A DNA stretch of 64,000 nucleotides from Triops longicaudatus (lineage: Eukaryota > Arthropoda > Branchiopoda > Notostraca > Triopsidae): assembly GCA_022885665.1 (NCBI GenBank), contig JAGQDJ010000044.1:434632-498631 (forward strand), given 5' to 3'. Both the position numbers and the translations under genes were made by a program. The notes under the pieces were generated by a model. That model was not told the DNA's origin and did not search any database. It saw nothing but the letters and a program-made list of their open reading frames with translations. Below are positions 48,814 to 60,065 of this stretch, piece by piece (positions within the stretch are counted from its first letter, which is position 1; each line of letters starts with the position of its first letter).

Positions 48814-51800
48814 ATGCACTGGTGCCGTTTTTTGCTGTTGTGCGTTGTAAGCCTTCGGGTAAGTTCTGACATACCGTAATCTTCAAAAACTGACTACAAC
48901 TTCCTCGCAATTTTTAGGCTGTTCAATGCGCCGGGGTCTTACGGCTAAGAATTCTCAATCTACAAAACCTCGAAGGACGCAACATCAACGGGAAGTGCTG
49001 TGAAAAAGACGATCGTAGTTTATTGGGAGTGTGTCGAGGTTCTTGCCATACTCTTTTACGGCTGTGTGCCACAAAAGTAGGACGTCATACTCAGGTAGAT
49101 CATTCATACAGCAGGAATGCCCGACAGCCTCCCTTGGCTGCAAGTTGGCGTTTAGTTGCTGTCAACGGCACGGAAATAAGGGATAATCCCATATTCGGCG
49201 GACCCTCTCCGGAATTAATGAAGGAAGGGGTTGGTGCGGATAACGAGACGCAACTGACGTCCGAGTATATCCGAAGTCGCGCTGTACCTACGCCAGCGTG
49301 TACCATAGGCTCAGTCATCACGCCCCCAATTTTCAATAACTCGTTAGATCCCACCGTTGAAGGGATTTTGGATGTGGCCTTTCCGTTCAATTCGTCATGG
49401 TCTGTAAGTGGAATTCATTGCCTTTCAGAGACAAATTTTGTTTTACGACATCGTATTTCTGTTACAGGGGAAATTTATGTTCATAATCGAAGGGTGGGAC
49501 GTCCGTAACGGACATTTTAACGCATCTCAGTCGTCAACCCAAAGTACTTTGACCATTTTAATGTGAAAACTATTTCTTGATACTTGGCTTACTAAAAACA
49601 GTGTTTGCATTGATTTTATGTAGAAAGCGAGTGGAAGGAATCCCCTGTGTTGGTGGCTCGATTCAAAAGAATTCATTACCCAACGCAAACTGGCAAATGG
49701 AGCGCTGCCTTTGCCTTTTCTCCTCATGTTAAAGTTGATTACGCCTTCCGTTTGGATTGCGAAGATCTCTTCGGCGGACCTAATTGTTCCGAGGTATAGT
49801 TTTTTCTTTCCTATATTACTGCACCACATTTGTGGACACTATGACGCCGGACTTATAACTGACCGATTTGTCATTAGAAGACGGACAACACGACAAGCCG
49901 TTCGCAGACGACTGGACTCAGTCAGGGAAACTTTAGTGTGGGTGAATGGATCATGCGAAAGCGACAACAGTTGAGAGGATTAGACACTGAGCTGAGCCGT
50001 TCCTTTTTTCTTTCCGGCTTAGGCGACGCAATCGGTGTCACGGTTGATACTTTATACGCTCTTAATACTTCTATATACTACGCTACTGTTATTTTTAAAG
50101 TCCTGAAGTATGGAGTCCTTTTCCTTAATTTTTTCGGATGAAGAATTTAAGGTACTCATTGTGATATCCTCCGTATTTCTACCAAGTTATGTCCACCCTT
50201 TCTAAATAGAGCTGTGTTCTAGCGGCAAATTAAATTTTATCTTTTGTAAGTACTTCAGTATGGCTGTCATGTTTGTGGTATTGGTTTAATTATTTAACTA
50301 CTTGTGTTAGAAATGGGAAAAGGTTGTGTCTTTAAAAGGTGTGTTAACGGTGCTCATACGAAATTAAATTCAGTGTTCTAGCAACGGAAATAACGGACAA
50401 CTGGGCGGAACGAATGGTGATACTTTTCAGCGAGACTGTTCATACGTCTCGATAAACATAACGTGTTGCACTCTATGTCATTTTTATGCTTCGGCTACTT
50501 TTAGAATAAAACGAAATTCTTAGAGACATGAGACATTGACTTTAGTTTGTAAATTTTTAGGACCGAAAACACAGCCAGTTTCGCAATTTGACTAAGCCTG
50601 CCAAATTTAAATGATCGTTTTGTGTATGTATTGCTTGATCTGGAAAAGTGTGACAATTTCGCAATAAAACTTCGCGAAGTTACGATCTCGCAACAAATTT
50701 TATAACAAGAATTTCTCCTGTTGCATATTATCTTCCTGAAACCCTAAAAAAAAGCTTGAACTAATTTGCATGGTAAAAAGTGTTGACGACACGCAAATCC
50801 CTTAAGGAAGAGGTTTAACCGGAAGTTTTCTGCTTGACCTGCTTTACTGTACGAGGGAAGGGATGCCAATGACGTAACTTAACAGTTGAAGATTCAGTCG
50901 TTGCAAGATATTAGTACAGAGAAGACACGGGCGCAAATCTGAGTTTACAACCAACTCAGTATGTTGGCACACGGAGTAATTAGTGTCCTTTTTGTACTGC
51001 AATATGTAAGGAGTGCTAGCAGTGCAGTTCCTGTGATACAGATGCAGTCGTGGAAGCGGCAGGTTATAGGATCGTGTGCAGTCTTGTTTAACGTCCATAA
51101 TGCTTATTGGTTTTCTTTCACTGGTTTTTACAGGCTTGCTTGAATGTACAAGACGGTAACGGACATTTCACTTGTACACCACAAGGTGAAGTGGAGTGTT
51201 TACCTGGATGGGCAGGTGACGTGTGTAACGTGCCGATCTGCAAAAACGGATGTCACCCGCAGTTTGGCTATTGCAATAAACCAGACGAATGCCGGTGCAA
51301 GATCGGTAACTTTTTTGTAGCTTTTTTATGCTGTGTTGATAAGCCACACCTCCCTAGGATATTCCGGCGCGTTATGTGACAAATGTGCGGTACTTCCGGG
51401 TTGTCAACATGGATCGTGTAACAATAGCTTCGAATGCAACTGTCATGAAGGCTGGGACGGCTTATTTTGCAATCAGCGTAAGATATATAATTTTTACTGC
51501 GGGCAAAGTAAATTTAAGTCGTGATGCTTTGGTCTTGAAGCGATCTGCAAAGAGGGTTGTCATTCAATTCGCGGTTTTTGCGACAAGCCTGGAGAATGCA
51601 AATGTCGATTTGGTTGGTCGGGAGAGATGTGCGAATCTTGTCAAACTATGCCTGGATGTAAGAATGGCTATTGCAAGAAACCGTTAGATTGCAAATGCCA
51701 TGAAGGATGGACGGGACTTTTTTGCCAAACGCGTAGGATGACTTAATTTTCATATGCTGGCCTTCATATTCTAATTTCGTACTTCTAGCCATCTGCAAGA

Positions 51801-52541
51801 GTACGTGCAATGTGGACCATGGGTATTGCGAAAATCCCGGGGAGTGCAGGTAAATTAACGCCCAGATCGACCGCATTTTATATACATGTTCGTGTCAGGT
51901 GTCATGTAGGTTGGTGGGGTGCAGACTGTAACGAGTGTTTTCCGTATCCCGGATGCGTCCACGGAACATGCCAGAAACCTTGGGAATGCAATTGTGAACC
52001 GGGTTGGTCTGGCATGCTGTGCGATCAAGGTACCAATAACAGAATCTTTCAACCTGCTTTTTCTAACGCGGTGGGTGTAGTGGTGCCGTTTTGCGATGCC
52101 TATCCCGACACATGTATGAATGGGGGTGTTTGTGAATCATTATCTCCTGAGGCTGGAAATTTCACTTGCAAATGTAGAGGTGACTTTGAAGGTCGACAAT
52201 GCGAGAAAAACAAGTCCTGGCCGGTCACGAATCGAACGGAGGCAAAAGAAAAAATAACACTTTTGAATACGGTGTCGGAGAACGAAGGGGAAAGTAATAC
52301 TACAGGTAAGGAATACATAATGTAAGCTTACGCTACATTACACAGTCACATTGTTGTAGCAGAAGTTCAGGAAAGCAGTGAAAATGACGTCACGACCTCG
52401 TATGACTATGAATACTCTACTGAAACAACCGAGGTCATCAACAAGTCAGAAAGCGACCCGCTATTGGAATCCGAGGAAGCTGTGCAAACTACACTTAGTG
52501 CACGTAGAAAGAATAACCGTATAGCATTATTACATTATTAG
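48814..52541 (+). CDS. Secreted DSL-family Notch ligand (Delta/Serrate-like) with three DOS-type EGF pairs
   Basis: Eleven exons (48814-48858, 48918-49403, 49468-49543, 49624-49793, 51134-51305, 51358-51477, 51541-51732, 51789-51849, 51899-52029, 52081-52305, 52360-52541) give 619 residues with consistent phases. Order: signal peptide (MHWCRFLLLCVVSLR); MNNL domain of Notch ligands (LRLRILNLQNLEGRNINGKC, ACTIGSVITPP, FPFNSSWSGKFMFIIEGW) with a long insertion; DSL domain with six Cys (CEDLFGGPNC to LPGWAGDVC); EGF 1-6, which alternate between a C-x3-C type and a PGC-x2-G-x-C type, that is three tandem copies of the EGF1-EGF2 pair known as the DOS motif; a canonical EGF 7 (CMNGGVCES); then an acidic Ser/Thr-rich tail to the stop. 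No transmembrane segment is present, so the product should be secreted, like C. elegans DSL-1. DSL ligands activate or modulate Notch on neighbouring cells. A membrane-bound splice form cannot be excluded. Confidence 0.9.
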
Positions 52542-52607
52542 CATTGTGTCGTGATGTGAAACACGCATGACGATTTGTTAAGGTGTAATTTATTCTGGTT
52601 CTAAGTT

Positions 52608-52613
52608 AATAAA
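52608..52613 (+). terminator. Polyadenylation signal of the Notch ligand gene
   Basis: AATAAA 67 bases after the stop codon, followed by a T-rich stretch. The short distance supports the stop at 52539-52541 as the real end of the gene. Confidence 0.6.
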
Positions 52614-53351
52614 TTATTGTTCAGTTTCGAACGAAACCCACAATTCTTTTAACAAGACAAGCCTATTTTTTTTTTAGAAAAAATAATATTGTTTGTTATT
52701 TTACAAGTGCTGTGCGGTTTGACCAAGAATTTTAGCCGAAAAATCAGTATTTTAGCCGGAGCGCGACTCATGTGCCGTCGTACGCCAGCTCATTCATCCC
52801 TTCTTTGGGTCATTTTATTGACTTCCACCGTGTATCCGAATTTCATGTATGCGAATTCAGTGAACTTCAATTCAGTGAATTTACCATTTTATGTTAATCT
52901 CAAAGTCTTGTTATTACTGTAAACTGAAAAACTGCAATAAATAGAAAAGATTTGCTACGAAAGAGTTCACAGGAAGCTCATCGCGGAAAGTGCTAAGGAG
53001 GCTGGAGAAAAAATTTATTTTGACATTTTTTGTGATTATCGACACTCCAGTGGAACTGGATCATAAATAGATGTTCAGCTTCAACAAGAAGCAACAAATA
53101 CATTTCTATTACAAATATGTGAATTTTAACAAATACCACTTCCACGTAATTCTGTCTCACCCTACGTGAGGCTGTGTAAGTCTAGAAATGTTAGCGGGAA
53201 TGCCATAAGACCCGCCCCCTTGACTAAAATACGCAAACTAGGAGTGAGCAGCCTTTCTTTACTTTTTGTTTATGTTTACCATTTGGGAACTGACGTTCTA
53301 CGGACAATATATGTAACACCGAACTTGACGTTGGAAATAAAATTATCAGTG
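52614..53351. other. Spacer upstream of COQ6
   Basis: Holds the COQ6 promoter region. An open frame at 52689-52922 (+) is mildly hydrophobic but has no splice or family support. The reading frame open upstream of the COQ6 ATG (from 53166) shows no conservation with COQ6. Confidence 0.4.
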
Positions 53352-56300
53352 ATGTTGAGACGAGTAATATTACGGCCATTACCTGTAAACCATTGCAGCC
53401 GAAAGGTTTTGAAGGGTCGATGTGTTTCAACAAGCTGTCAACCTTATTACAAGGAACAAAACCAGTCGAAAGAGCAAAGCGTTTCCGCTGATGATGTGAC
53501 GGATAAAGCAGCGTTCGTGAAACAGGACAACGCTGACATTGTCATCTCCGGAGGTGGCCTGGTCGGATTTGCTCTGGCATGTGCATTAGGTAAGAAAAGA
53601 ATGTTGTGTCCTGCATTTCAAGTAATGCTATTTTCTTCCTTTTATATTAGTCAGCTTTTCTTTTTCACTTTGTTTGTTGCAAATAATATATAGGTTTATA
53701 AGAGTATTTTATTTTTAATTTTTAGGTCAAAGCCGCCGACTTGAAAATAAGAAAATTGTCTTATTGGAGAGCGCTTCATCCAAGATTTTCGAATTAAAAG
53801 ATGAATACAGCAACAGAGTGTGTGCTTTGAATCCGCGGACCGTAAATCTACTAAAATCACTGGGCGCATGGCAGCATATTACGAGCATGCGTTTCAAACC
53901 TGTGAAGAAAATGCAGGTACTGTTTTGAAGTTCCGCAATAAAAGTAAGATTAAATGCATATTTCTTAAGGTGTGGGACGCTTGCGCCGACGCCGTCATAA
54001 CCTTCGGTGACGATGACTTAACTCGGGATGTGGCTTACATCGTAGAAAATGACGTTATTCTTGAAAGCTTAAACAGGGTATTACAGTCTCACGGTACCAA
54101 GATAGACGTACGGAACAACACCCGTATCAAGAGCTACAAACTACCTAGCAATAAGTCCCGAGCGATGGGGGACGTACAAGAGCATGACGCTGTGGTGCAG
54201 CTAGAAAATGACACGGAGATCAGTGCCAAATTAGTTGTAAGTATTGTTTTCCATGTTCATATATACATTTCACAGTCAAGCTATTGCTAGTTTATAAAAT
54301 CAACGTTCCAAAAAAAGCTAGTCGCTAAATTCGTTCGGCAGTTGTAATTCGGGGATAGGCAAAACATTGGCAAAAGTCACGCTAGATGTTTTACGTCTCG
54401 CAGCCAACCGTTCTAGGTTGGCGTTGCTCAGAATCACGGGCTCGTCAGTACCGCTCGTGTAGCAAACGTCGGGCGTAGAAAGATTTCCAGTTCGGCTTCT
54501 TTCTGTACTTCGGCTGCTCCGACTTGGTTTTCGCAGGATTACCAGCTGTCGCACGAGCTCATTCAAACTGGCTACTTGCTTCGTGAGGTTAAGAATTTGT
54601 TCCTCATTCGACTTGAGTTGAATTCCTATAGAAGAACCCATACTATTGATTTGGCCATATAACTCACTAATATCGTCCTCTTCTCCACGTACGCTGTAAG
54701 TTCTGAATGCCATGTTCAGTCCTGGCGCCCGATTTTTCCTTGGGTTACGATTCAGAACAATCTTGAGTACCCCTTCTTTTATGTCTTCGGGTAGCCGATC
54801 ATCTCGAGGATCGTTGGGACGGATGTTGAACGCGTACTGGTACGCTGAAGGCACTAACAAAGCCGCTTGTTGCAAGGTTTTTTGTTTAGAAGCTGGCAGT
54901 AGTTTGATCCAAGGCGAAAACAAAATTTGTTCCATTCGAGCGATAAGCTTCGCTTGTCGCACTAGACGGTCGAGACCTGCTGATCGCTGCAAGCCTTGAA
55001 TGTCCGATACGGCCAGGCCAACCAGTAAATTCATCAGAACAACTACGATGAGGAGTATAAAGACGAAAAAGATGACATGAGCTGTGCCACCGTACTTCAT
55101 GATGTCGTCCGCTGCGTCGTCATTTTCGTTGTAAAAGTAGTCTTTGTAATCGAGTTCACCCACCATCATAACGAATATAGTAATCATGGCACCGGGCATG
55201 GAGGCTAGAGCGTCTGTATCGGGAAAAAGAACTGCGAGACCAAAAGAAAAGCCCATCACGAGGCACAAGTACACGAGTAAGAATTTGAAGAGGTTAATGG
55301 CGACAGTTGTAAACATCTGCACGTAGAGACCACAGGCCGGAAACCGACCAATGTGCATCATGAGTTCTGCCCAGGCGAGCACTATAACAGCGGCCGCTAC
55401 GTGGTGTTGCCATACCTTTGGTGGTGTCGGAGATATGCTAACCAAGATAATGCCTGCGAGAATGGAGAGTTGGACATAATTCTCTATATTGTGTAAATAT
55501 GTTAACGGCGACTGGATCAACTGGAAAGCTTCTTTGGCAGCAAACAAGGTAGCTAGGACCATCAAGAACGCCCACGTAACGAGGACGTAAGGCTCAAGAG
55601 AACATCCATCAGAGCAGTCGATGATGTTGTTTGATGGCTTTAAGGTAGTTGAATTCGAGTCAGAACGGACATAATAGTCATTCTTGACGTAAACAGCAAT
55701 GACGAACACGGTAAAGGACAGAATCAGTGCTGCGTGAAAAAGGAGCGAAATGAGGAACAATTTACGAACTTTGTACCATTTCAGATTTAAGAACGCGCGA
55801 CAGAGAGGATGTTGCAACAGTGGACCCTGGCCTGTGCCAATGAGGGTGGTGAAAAGCCCCGACTCTCCACGGTTGTCTTTGGGTACCAAGACACGGAAGT
55901 CCAGTCGAACTTCGCAGTCGGCGTCCATGGCGTCGTGGTCTGTTACGGATATCGCTGAATCGAATCTCTGAGTCAATTGGGGTAACACGTCGGGCGTCCG
56001 ACGTACCAAAAAAGCCATGGCTGTCATCCCACCCTTTGTTTTAGCGGTGAGATCCGCCCCTGCCGCTAGTAGCAGTGACGCCACGCTTGAACATTCGTTG
56101 AGAGCGGCTAAGTGCAAGGCTGAGTAGCCGAAGTTGTCCTGTTTGTTAACATCAGCTCCAGCAGCGAGGAGTAACCGCAGTATTTCGGTTGACCGAGAAC
56201 TCTTCACCACCGCACAATGCAAAGCAGTACGGTTGTCGGAATCCTGCGCGTCAGGTTTGGCACCGTATTGCAGAAGCAGCGCTGTGCTTTCTTGTGCTTG

Positions 56301-59300
56301 AGCCAAGGCAGCCAAATGGAGCGGTGTTTGCCCTTTAGCATTGGTAATGTTGGAATCTGCGTGTGCGTTGAGGAGTAGTTTGACACAGTCAGCGTTGTTG
56401 TCTTCAGCAGCCAAATGTAAGGCAGACATGCGACCCGGTCCTACCAAAACTCGTACGTCTGCTTTATGTTCTAGCAGGAGCGACAAAAGTGGGGCATTTC
56501 CCTGGCTTGCAGCAACATGGATGGGTGCTTCACTATAAGCACGTGGATTGTTCACTTTGGCGCCTTTTTCGATCAGCAGTCGAGCGCATGATTCGCTGCC
56601 AGCACGTACTGCCCATAACAGTGGCGTTACCGCTGTTGGACGCAACGTGTCCAGAAAACCAGTATTTGGGTCGGCTCCGTTTTCCAGCAGCAGTTGGACC
56701 ATTTCGCTGTGGCCGACTGCTGCAGCGCAAATAAGGGGCGTGGCAACGTTACTTTTGTCCCATTGTTCTAGCGGGCAGTCGTACTGCAATAATAGTTTGG
56801 CGCAATCTACCGATCCCGAGCTGGCGCAGTAATGTAATGCATTTCGACCGTAACCATCTACGACGTTTACCTTAGTCGCTATCCCATGGTTTACCAACAA
56901 ATCTCTGACGAGTTCTAGTTCGCCTTTCCAGGCAGAGTATAAAAGTGCCGCTGACAGAATCTTCTCTTCTGTAGACTTAAAAAGGTTGCGTATTTTGTCA
57001 GTATCCATAGCATCAATAGCGTCTATCATAGTGAGGCCATTTTCGTTGGGGTGAACCATTTTAAACACGCTAGACTTGAGGATGTCCTCTGACCATACAC
57101 TGCATTGTTGCTGACGTGAAAAATTGTGTAAACAAGCCTCATTGCTACTGCTACCACTTATACTCTTCTTCTGCCCTGGTCGGTAACACAATTTTTGCAC
57201 AGCATCGGCGTAATCTCGGTCGTCTTCGCTGGCAGTGGACTCGCTGGAAATGCTCACTCGATTGAAATTTTCCATGGTTACCAGCGGCAGTTCACCACTT
57301 GACTTGTGCGAGAGTTGTACCCAGGATTTTCGTCGTTCACGTTCTGACTGGTTTCCTATCTTGCGTTTGGGCTTGGGTTTGGTGCTTCCTACTTGAGCCC
57401 CCACATCCGGTGGCCCGAAGACTGAGTCCAGCTCTGTCATCTGTGCGTCCTGTCAAGGAAAATAAATACAGAAATTACGATACGCTTATAATGCTCAGGT
57501 ATCAAGTAATACCGTAATAGAGTTTATCCCCGTTTTATCAGTGCAATGTTTATCTCCAATTAAGAAAAAAAAAAACATCGGTCTCTGACCGTGGGATATA
57601 TTTCACTTACTACTGTAGACAACGATTTACAATCATGGCTACACTTATGTATGGGGAGAATAGCTTTTCGGACCGTTCGGTCCTCGGTCGTTTCACTTTC
57701 TGAAGGCTAAGAAATAGCTTACGAAGACATTAGTCGAACTGTGGGGAAACGGTGAAGACCCCTTAAACGCAGACCACAGTGTGTTTATTTCATTAAGCCC
57801 CCAAAACTGGAGCTGGTTGCCTTAATTATAGCAAGCTTGGCGTAAACTGTTTCCTAAGAACTAGGGAATTAAAAAAAAGATACAAAGTTTCTAGCACGTT
57901 TGCTTACCTTTGCAGATTCCGGAGTATTCAGTTCGTTAAACGTGTGATCGTGAGTCACAGCCGAATTGTTAGCTTTGATTTATTGCTCATCAGTAAAATA
58001 GATTACTAAAGAAGACTTTTTCTTTTTAACTTGACCGGCCTCTTCGCGCGTTCCGAGCAATCTGGTTTGAAACTGTTCGTATTCTCGAGAGCTTACCTCG
58101 TGTGCTTATTATGGAACTGGTAAAGGGGTGGTGCTAAAAGCTAGACAGGCAACAACCACCGATCTTCCCCGACTGTGTTGTAAAACGCACTTATACTAAA
58201 GATGCCATTCTAAGTTTAAAAAATAGACGGTCAGACAAAGAGGTGAGTTGTCTTCAGGCTATCATGCGTAATGATAGCGAAAGGAACGGGGAGCTAAGAA
58301 AAAGGGGGAAAGCCCTAACCAAGATTTATACGATGCGGGGATTTGGGACTTCCCCAAACTGGGCTAGTGATGTGATGTATCCGCTGAATACCTGTTTGGT
58401 AGTGCGTGACTAGATGACTGTAGCATAGTAAGTGGCAGCTCTCCGGAAAGTAGCTAACCACGCGTTGTGACCTTCACCCGCGTGGCTACACCAGTTGCAT
58501 GCAATTTAATCCTATGGAAGTGGTGGTCCAATTATGTCTCGAAGAAGATGGTTTAATTATGTCGTGCTGTTTTTTTTCCCTCTACAGGTAGGTGCAGATG
58601 GATACAATTCTTTGCTACGTAACACCATGGGTGTCCGTTATGTCCATTGGGGATATGATCAAATGGCTATCGTTGCAACTTTAAAACTCGCAGAAGTAAG
58701 ATTTCCTTTACAGGCAAAAACGTTTTGCTTAATTAAGAAATCTTTTACTTTTTACTTTTCTTATTTCCTTTTGTTTAGACGTCGGATAATGTAACGGCAT
58801 GGCAAAGATTTTTACCCACTGGACCTATTGCTTTACTACCGGTAGAATAATTTTATGAGATATAAACGAGCGTAAACTTGACGAAACATAAATTTGTTTT
58901 ATGCCACAGTTAACCGACACTTTAAGTTCTCTGGTATGGAGTACGGATACGCATTCTGCGAAGCTGCTGATGCAGCTTGCACCGGAAAGTTTCGTCGACG
59001 CTTTAAATCATGCTTTGGTAACCTAGAAAGTTGTTACATCCCCAGAAGGGATTTTTTTAGATATTTATTTTTTCAGCGCTTGTCTGCGATTCTTTACCTT
59101 GTTCTCCTTTAACGTTTTAGTGGAGCGAGGAATATAAAAACCGTTGGTCTGAAAATCTCACGCTACGTTTCAGCCGTCTGCTGCGTTCTTTAGCACCTAG
59201 CACGTCACCATGTATCCTTCAGTTACCGCCAAGTGTAGCTGCGGTTCTCGGAAACAGAGGAGCCTTTCCGCTAGGCATGGGCCATGCCGTACAATATGTC

Positions 59301-59875
59301 AGTCCACGTGCTGTACTTATTGGGTAAGCATCCTGTATAAATAACACCGGGGCCTTCTGGTAGGGTCGTTTGGCTTATTTTAGTTCGCAAGTTTATGTGT
59401 CGTGTTTTTTTTGTTTTTTTTTTTTCCAGGGACGCTGCACACCGAGTTCATCCTTTAGCCGGTCAGGGAGTGAATCTTGGGTTTGGTGACGTGGAAGACT
59501 TGGTTAAAACTATTGAGGGTGCTGTTGCCAATGGCGCTGATATAGGTAAAAGAACTTAGTAAAAGACTTTTGAACTCTTGTCGAAGAAAAATTTCTCTAA
59601 ATACCCGCCTAATACGTAGGGAGTCTGTCGTATTTGATGGAGTATGAGACCATACGGCAACGACACAATATTCCTATTATGATGGCAGTTGATGGGCTGC
59701 AAAAATTGTACGGTACCAAATCGAGTCCCGTCGTGGCTTTGCGAAGTATTGGGTTAGAGTTAATGAACTCTTTGCGTCCTTTGAAGGTATTTTCTTTAAC
59801 CAAGCACTTAAAGCCTCTTAACTGAATTTTTCTTATTGATTCCAGAATTACTTCATGAAACAAGCATCATTGTGA
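53352..59875 (+). CDS. COQ6: COQ6, FAD-dependent ubiquinone biosynthesis monooxygenase
   Basis: Ten exons: 53352-53589, 53726-53916, 53970-54236, 58588-58695, 58779-58841, 58910-59017, 59121-59323, 59430-59545, 59620-59786, 59846-59875. The product is 496 residues; human COQ6 is 468. COQ6 performs the C5-ring hydroxylation of coenzyme Q synthesis at the mitochondrial inner membrane. The start MLRRVILRPLPVNHCSRKVL is basic and looks like a mitochondrial presequence. The FAD ADP-binding motif is ISGGGLVGFALACALG; the second FAD motif is GDAAHRVHPLAGQGVNLGFG. The segments WQRFLPTGPIALLPL and DTLSSLVWSTDTHSA are diagnostic of COQ6. Intron 3 is 4.35 kb and contains the opposite-strand TRPA gene; all other introns are under 140 bp. 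The 3' end faces the selenoprotein L gene. Confidence 0.97.
54318..57440 (-). CDS. TRPA-family cation channel, pyrexia-like, nested in COQ6 intron 3
   Basis: A single uninterrupted frame of 1040 residues. Disordered basic N-terminus (1-160); about nine ankyrin repeats (roughly 165-480, for example ALHLAAEDNNADCVKLLLNA); six membrane segments at roughly 560-586, 617-637, 655-672, 678-696, 705-738 and 786-812, with a pore loop near 748-770 (MMVGELDY); then MNLLVGLAVSDIQGLQ, a TRPA/pyrexia hallmark, and RLVRQAKLIARMEQILFSPW. A weak coiled coil follows near the C-terminus. Fly pyrexia is a heat-sensitive channel; temperature or noxious sensing here is inference. Upstream, an acceptor (ttgacag, exon from 57449) and a donor (aag|gtaagc at 57908) suggest one 5' UTR intron of 458 bp, also inside the COQ6 intron. 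The whole gene is antisense to COQ6. Other invertebrate TRPA subfamilies are the main alternative. Confidence 0.93.
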   Translation of the reverse strand: MTELDSVFGPPDVGAQVGSTKPKPKRKIGNQSERERRKSWVQLSHKSSGELPLVTMENFNRVSISSESTASEDDRDYADAVQKLCYRPGQKKSISGSSSNEACLHNFSRQQQCSVWSEDILKSSVFKMVHPNENGLTMIDAIDAMDTDKIRNLFKSTEEKILSAALLYSAWKGELELVRDLLVNHGIATKVNVVDGYGRNALHYCASSGSVDCAKLLLQYDCPLEQWDKSNVATPLICAAAVGHSEMVQLLLENGADPNTGFLDTLRPTAVTPLLWAVRAGSESCARLLIEKGAKVNNPRAYSEAPIHVAASQGNAPLLSLLLEHKADVRVLVGPGRMSALHLAAEDNNADCVKLLLNAHADSNITNAKGQTPLHLAALAQAQESTALLLQYGAKPDAQDSDNRTALHCAVVKSSRSTEILRLLLAAGADVNKQDNFGYSALHLAALNECSSVASLLLAAGADLTAKTKGGMTAMAFLVRRTPDVLPQLTQRFDSAISVTDHDAMDADCEVRLDFRVLVPKDNRGESGLFTTLIGTGQGPLLQHPLCRAFLNLKWYKVRKLFLISLLFHAALILSFTVFVIAVYVKNDYYVRSDSNSTTLKPSNNIIDCSDGCSLEPYVLVTWAFLMVLATLFAAKEAFQLIQSPLTYLHNIENYVQLSILAGIILVSISPTPPKVWQHHVAAAVIVLAWAELMMHIGRFPACGLYVQMFTTVAINLFKFLLVYLCLVMGFSFGLAVLFPDTDALASMPGAMITIFVMMVGELDYKDYFYNENDDAADDIMKYGGTAHVIFFVFILLIVVVLMNLLVGLAVSDIQGLQRSAGLDRLVRQAKLIARMEQILFSPWIKLLPASKQKTLQQAALLVPSAYQYAFNIRPNDPRDDRLPEDIKEGVLKIVLNRNPRKNRAPGLNMAFRTYSVRGEEDDISELYGQINSMGSSIGIQLKSNEEQILNLTKQVASLNELVRQLVILRKPSRSSRSTERSRTGNLSTPDVCYTSGTDEPVILSNANLERLAARRKTSSVTFANVLPIPELQLPNEFSD

Positions 59876-59879
59876 GAGT

Positions 59880-59885
59880 TTTATT
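59880..59885 (-). terminator. Polyadenylation signal of the selenoprotein L gene
   Basis: AATAAA on the minus strand, about 180 bases downstream of the selenoprotein stop and past the SECIS-like hairpin. It lies only 5 bases beyond the COQ6 stop codon on the other strand, so the two transcripts probably overlap at their 3' ends. Confidence 0.5.
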
Positions 59886-59958
59886 TGTATGTGAATAGCG
59901 AGCGGTATACATTCTTTTTTGTTCTTGGCAAATGGAAACGTGTTGCTTTTAAAGAAAA

Positions 59959-60043
59959 CGGGAATTGGTGCAAAAAGAAACTTCCAACCTAAGAGTCCTG
60001 CAAAGCAAGTTTTCACTCAGGTTATCATGCGTGCTCCTTCCCG
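59959..60043 (-). promoter_or_regulatory. SECIS element (form II-like) in the selenoprotein L 3' UTR
   Basis: On the minus strand the outer stem pairs cgggaa (60043-60038) with ttcccg (59964-59959). The SECIS core is ATGAT (60028-60024) opposite GGAA (59985-59982), giving the tandem G.A quartet. Helix 2 pairs AACCTGAG (60023-60016) with CTTAGGTT and its 5' extension (59993-59986), including one G.T wobble. The unpaired apical AAAA (60013-60010) begins 11 nt after ATGA, the canonical spacing. A mini-helix CTTGC/GCAGG with a TTT loop caps it, as in form II SECIS. It lies 38 nt after the stop codon. SECIS recruits SBP2 and directs UGA to be read as selenocysteine. Confidence 0.8.
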
Positions 60044-60065
60044 GTGTCACGTTCTACCTACGTTA

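Noticed and set aside
52689..52922. Hydrophobic ORF after the Notch ligand as a possible transmembrane exon
   Set aside because: The hydrophobic stretch is weak and broken by Pro and polar residues, it has no good acceptor in phase, and it lies beyond the ligand's poly(A) signal.
53166..53351. Upstream in-frame extension of COQ6 as the true N-terminus
   Set aside because: The ATG at 53352 begins a basic mitochondrial presequence directly before the conserved FAD motif; the extension is not COQ6-like.
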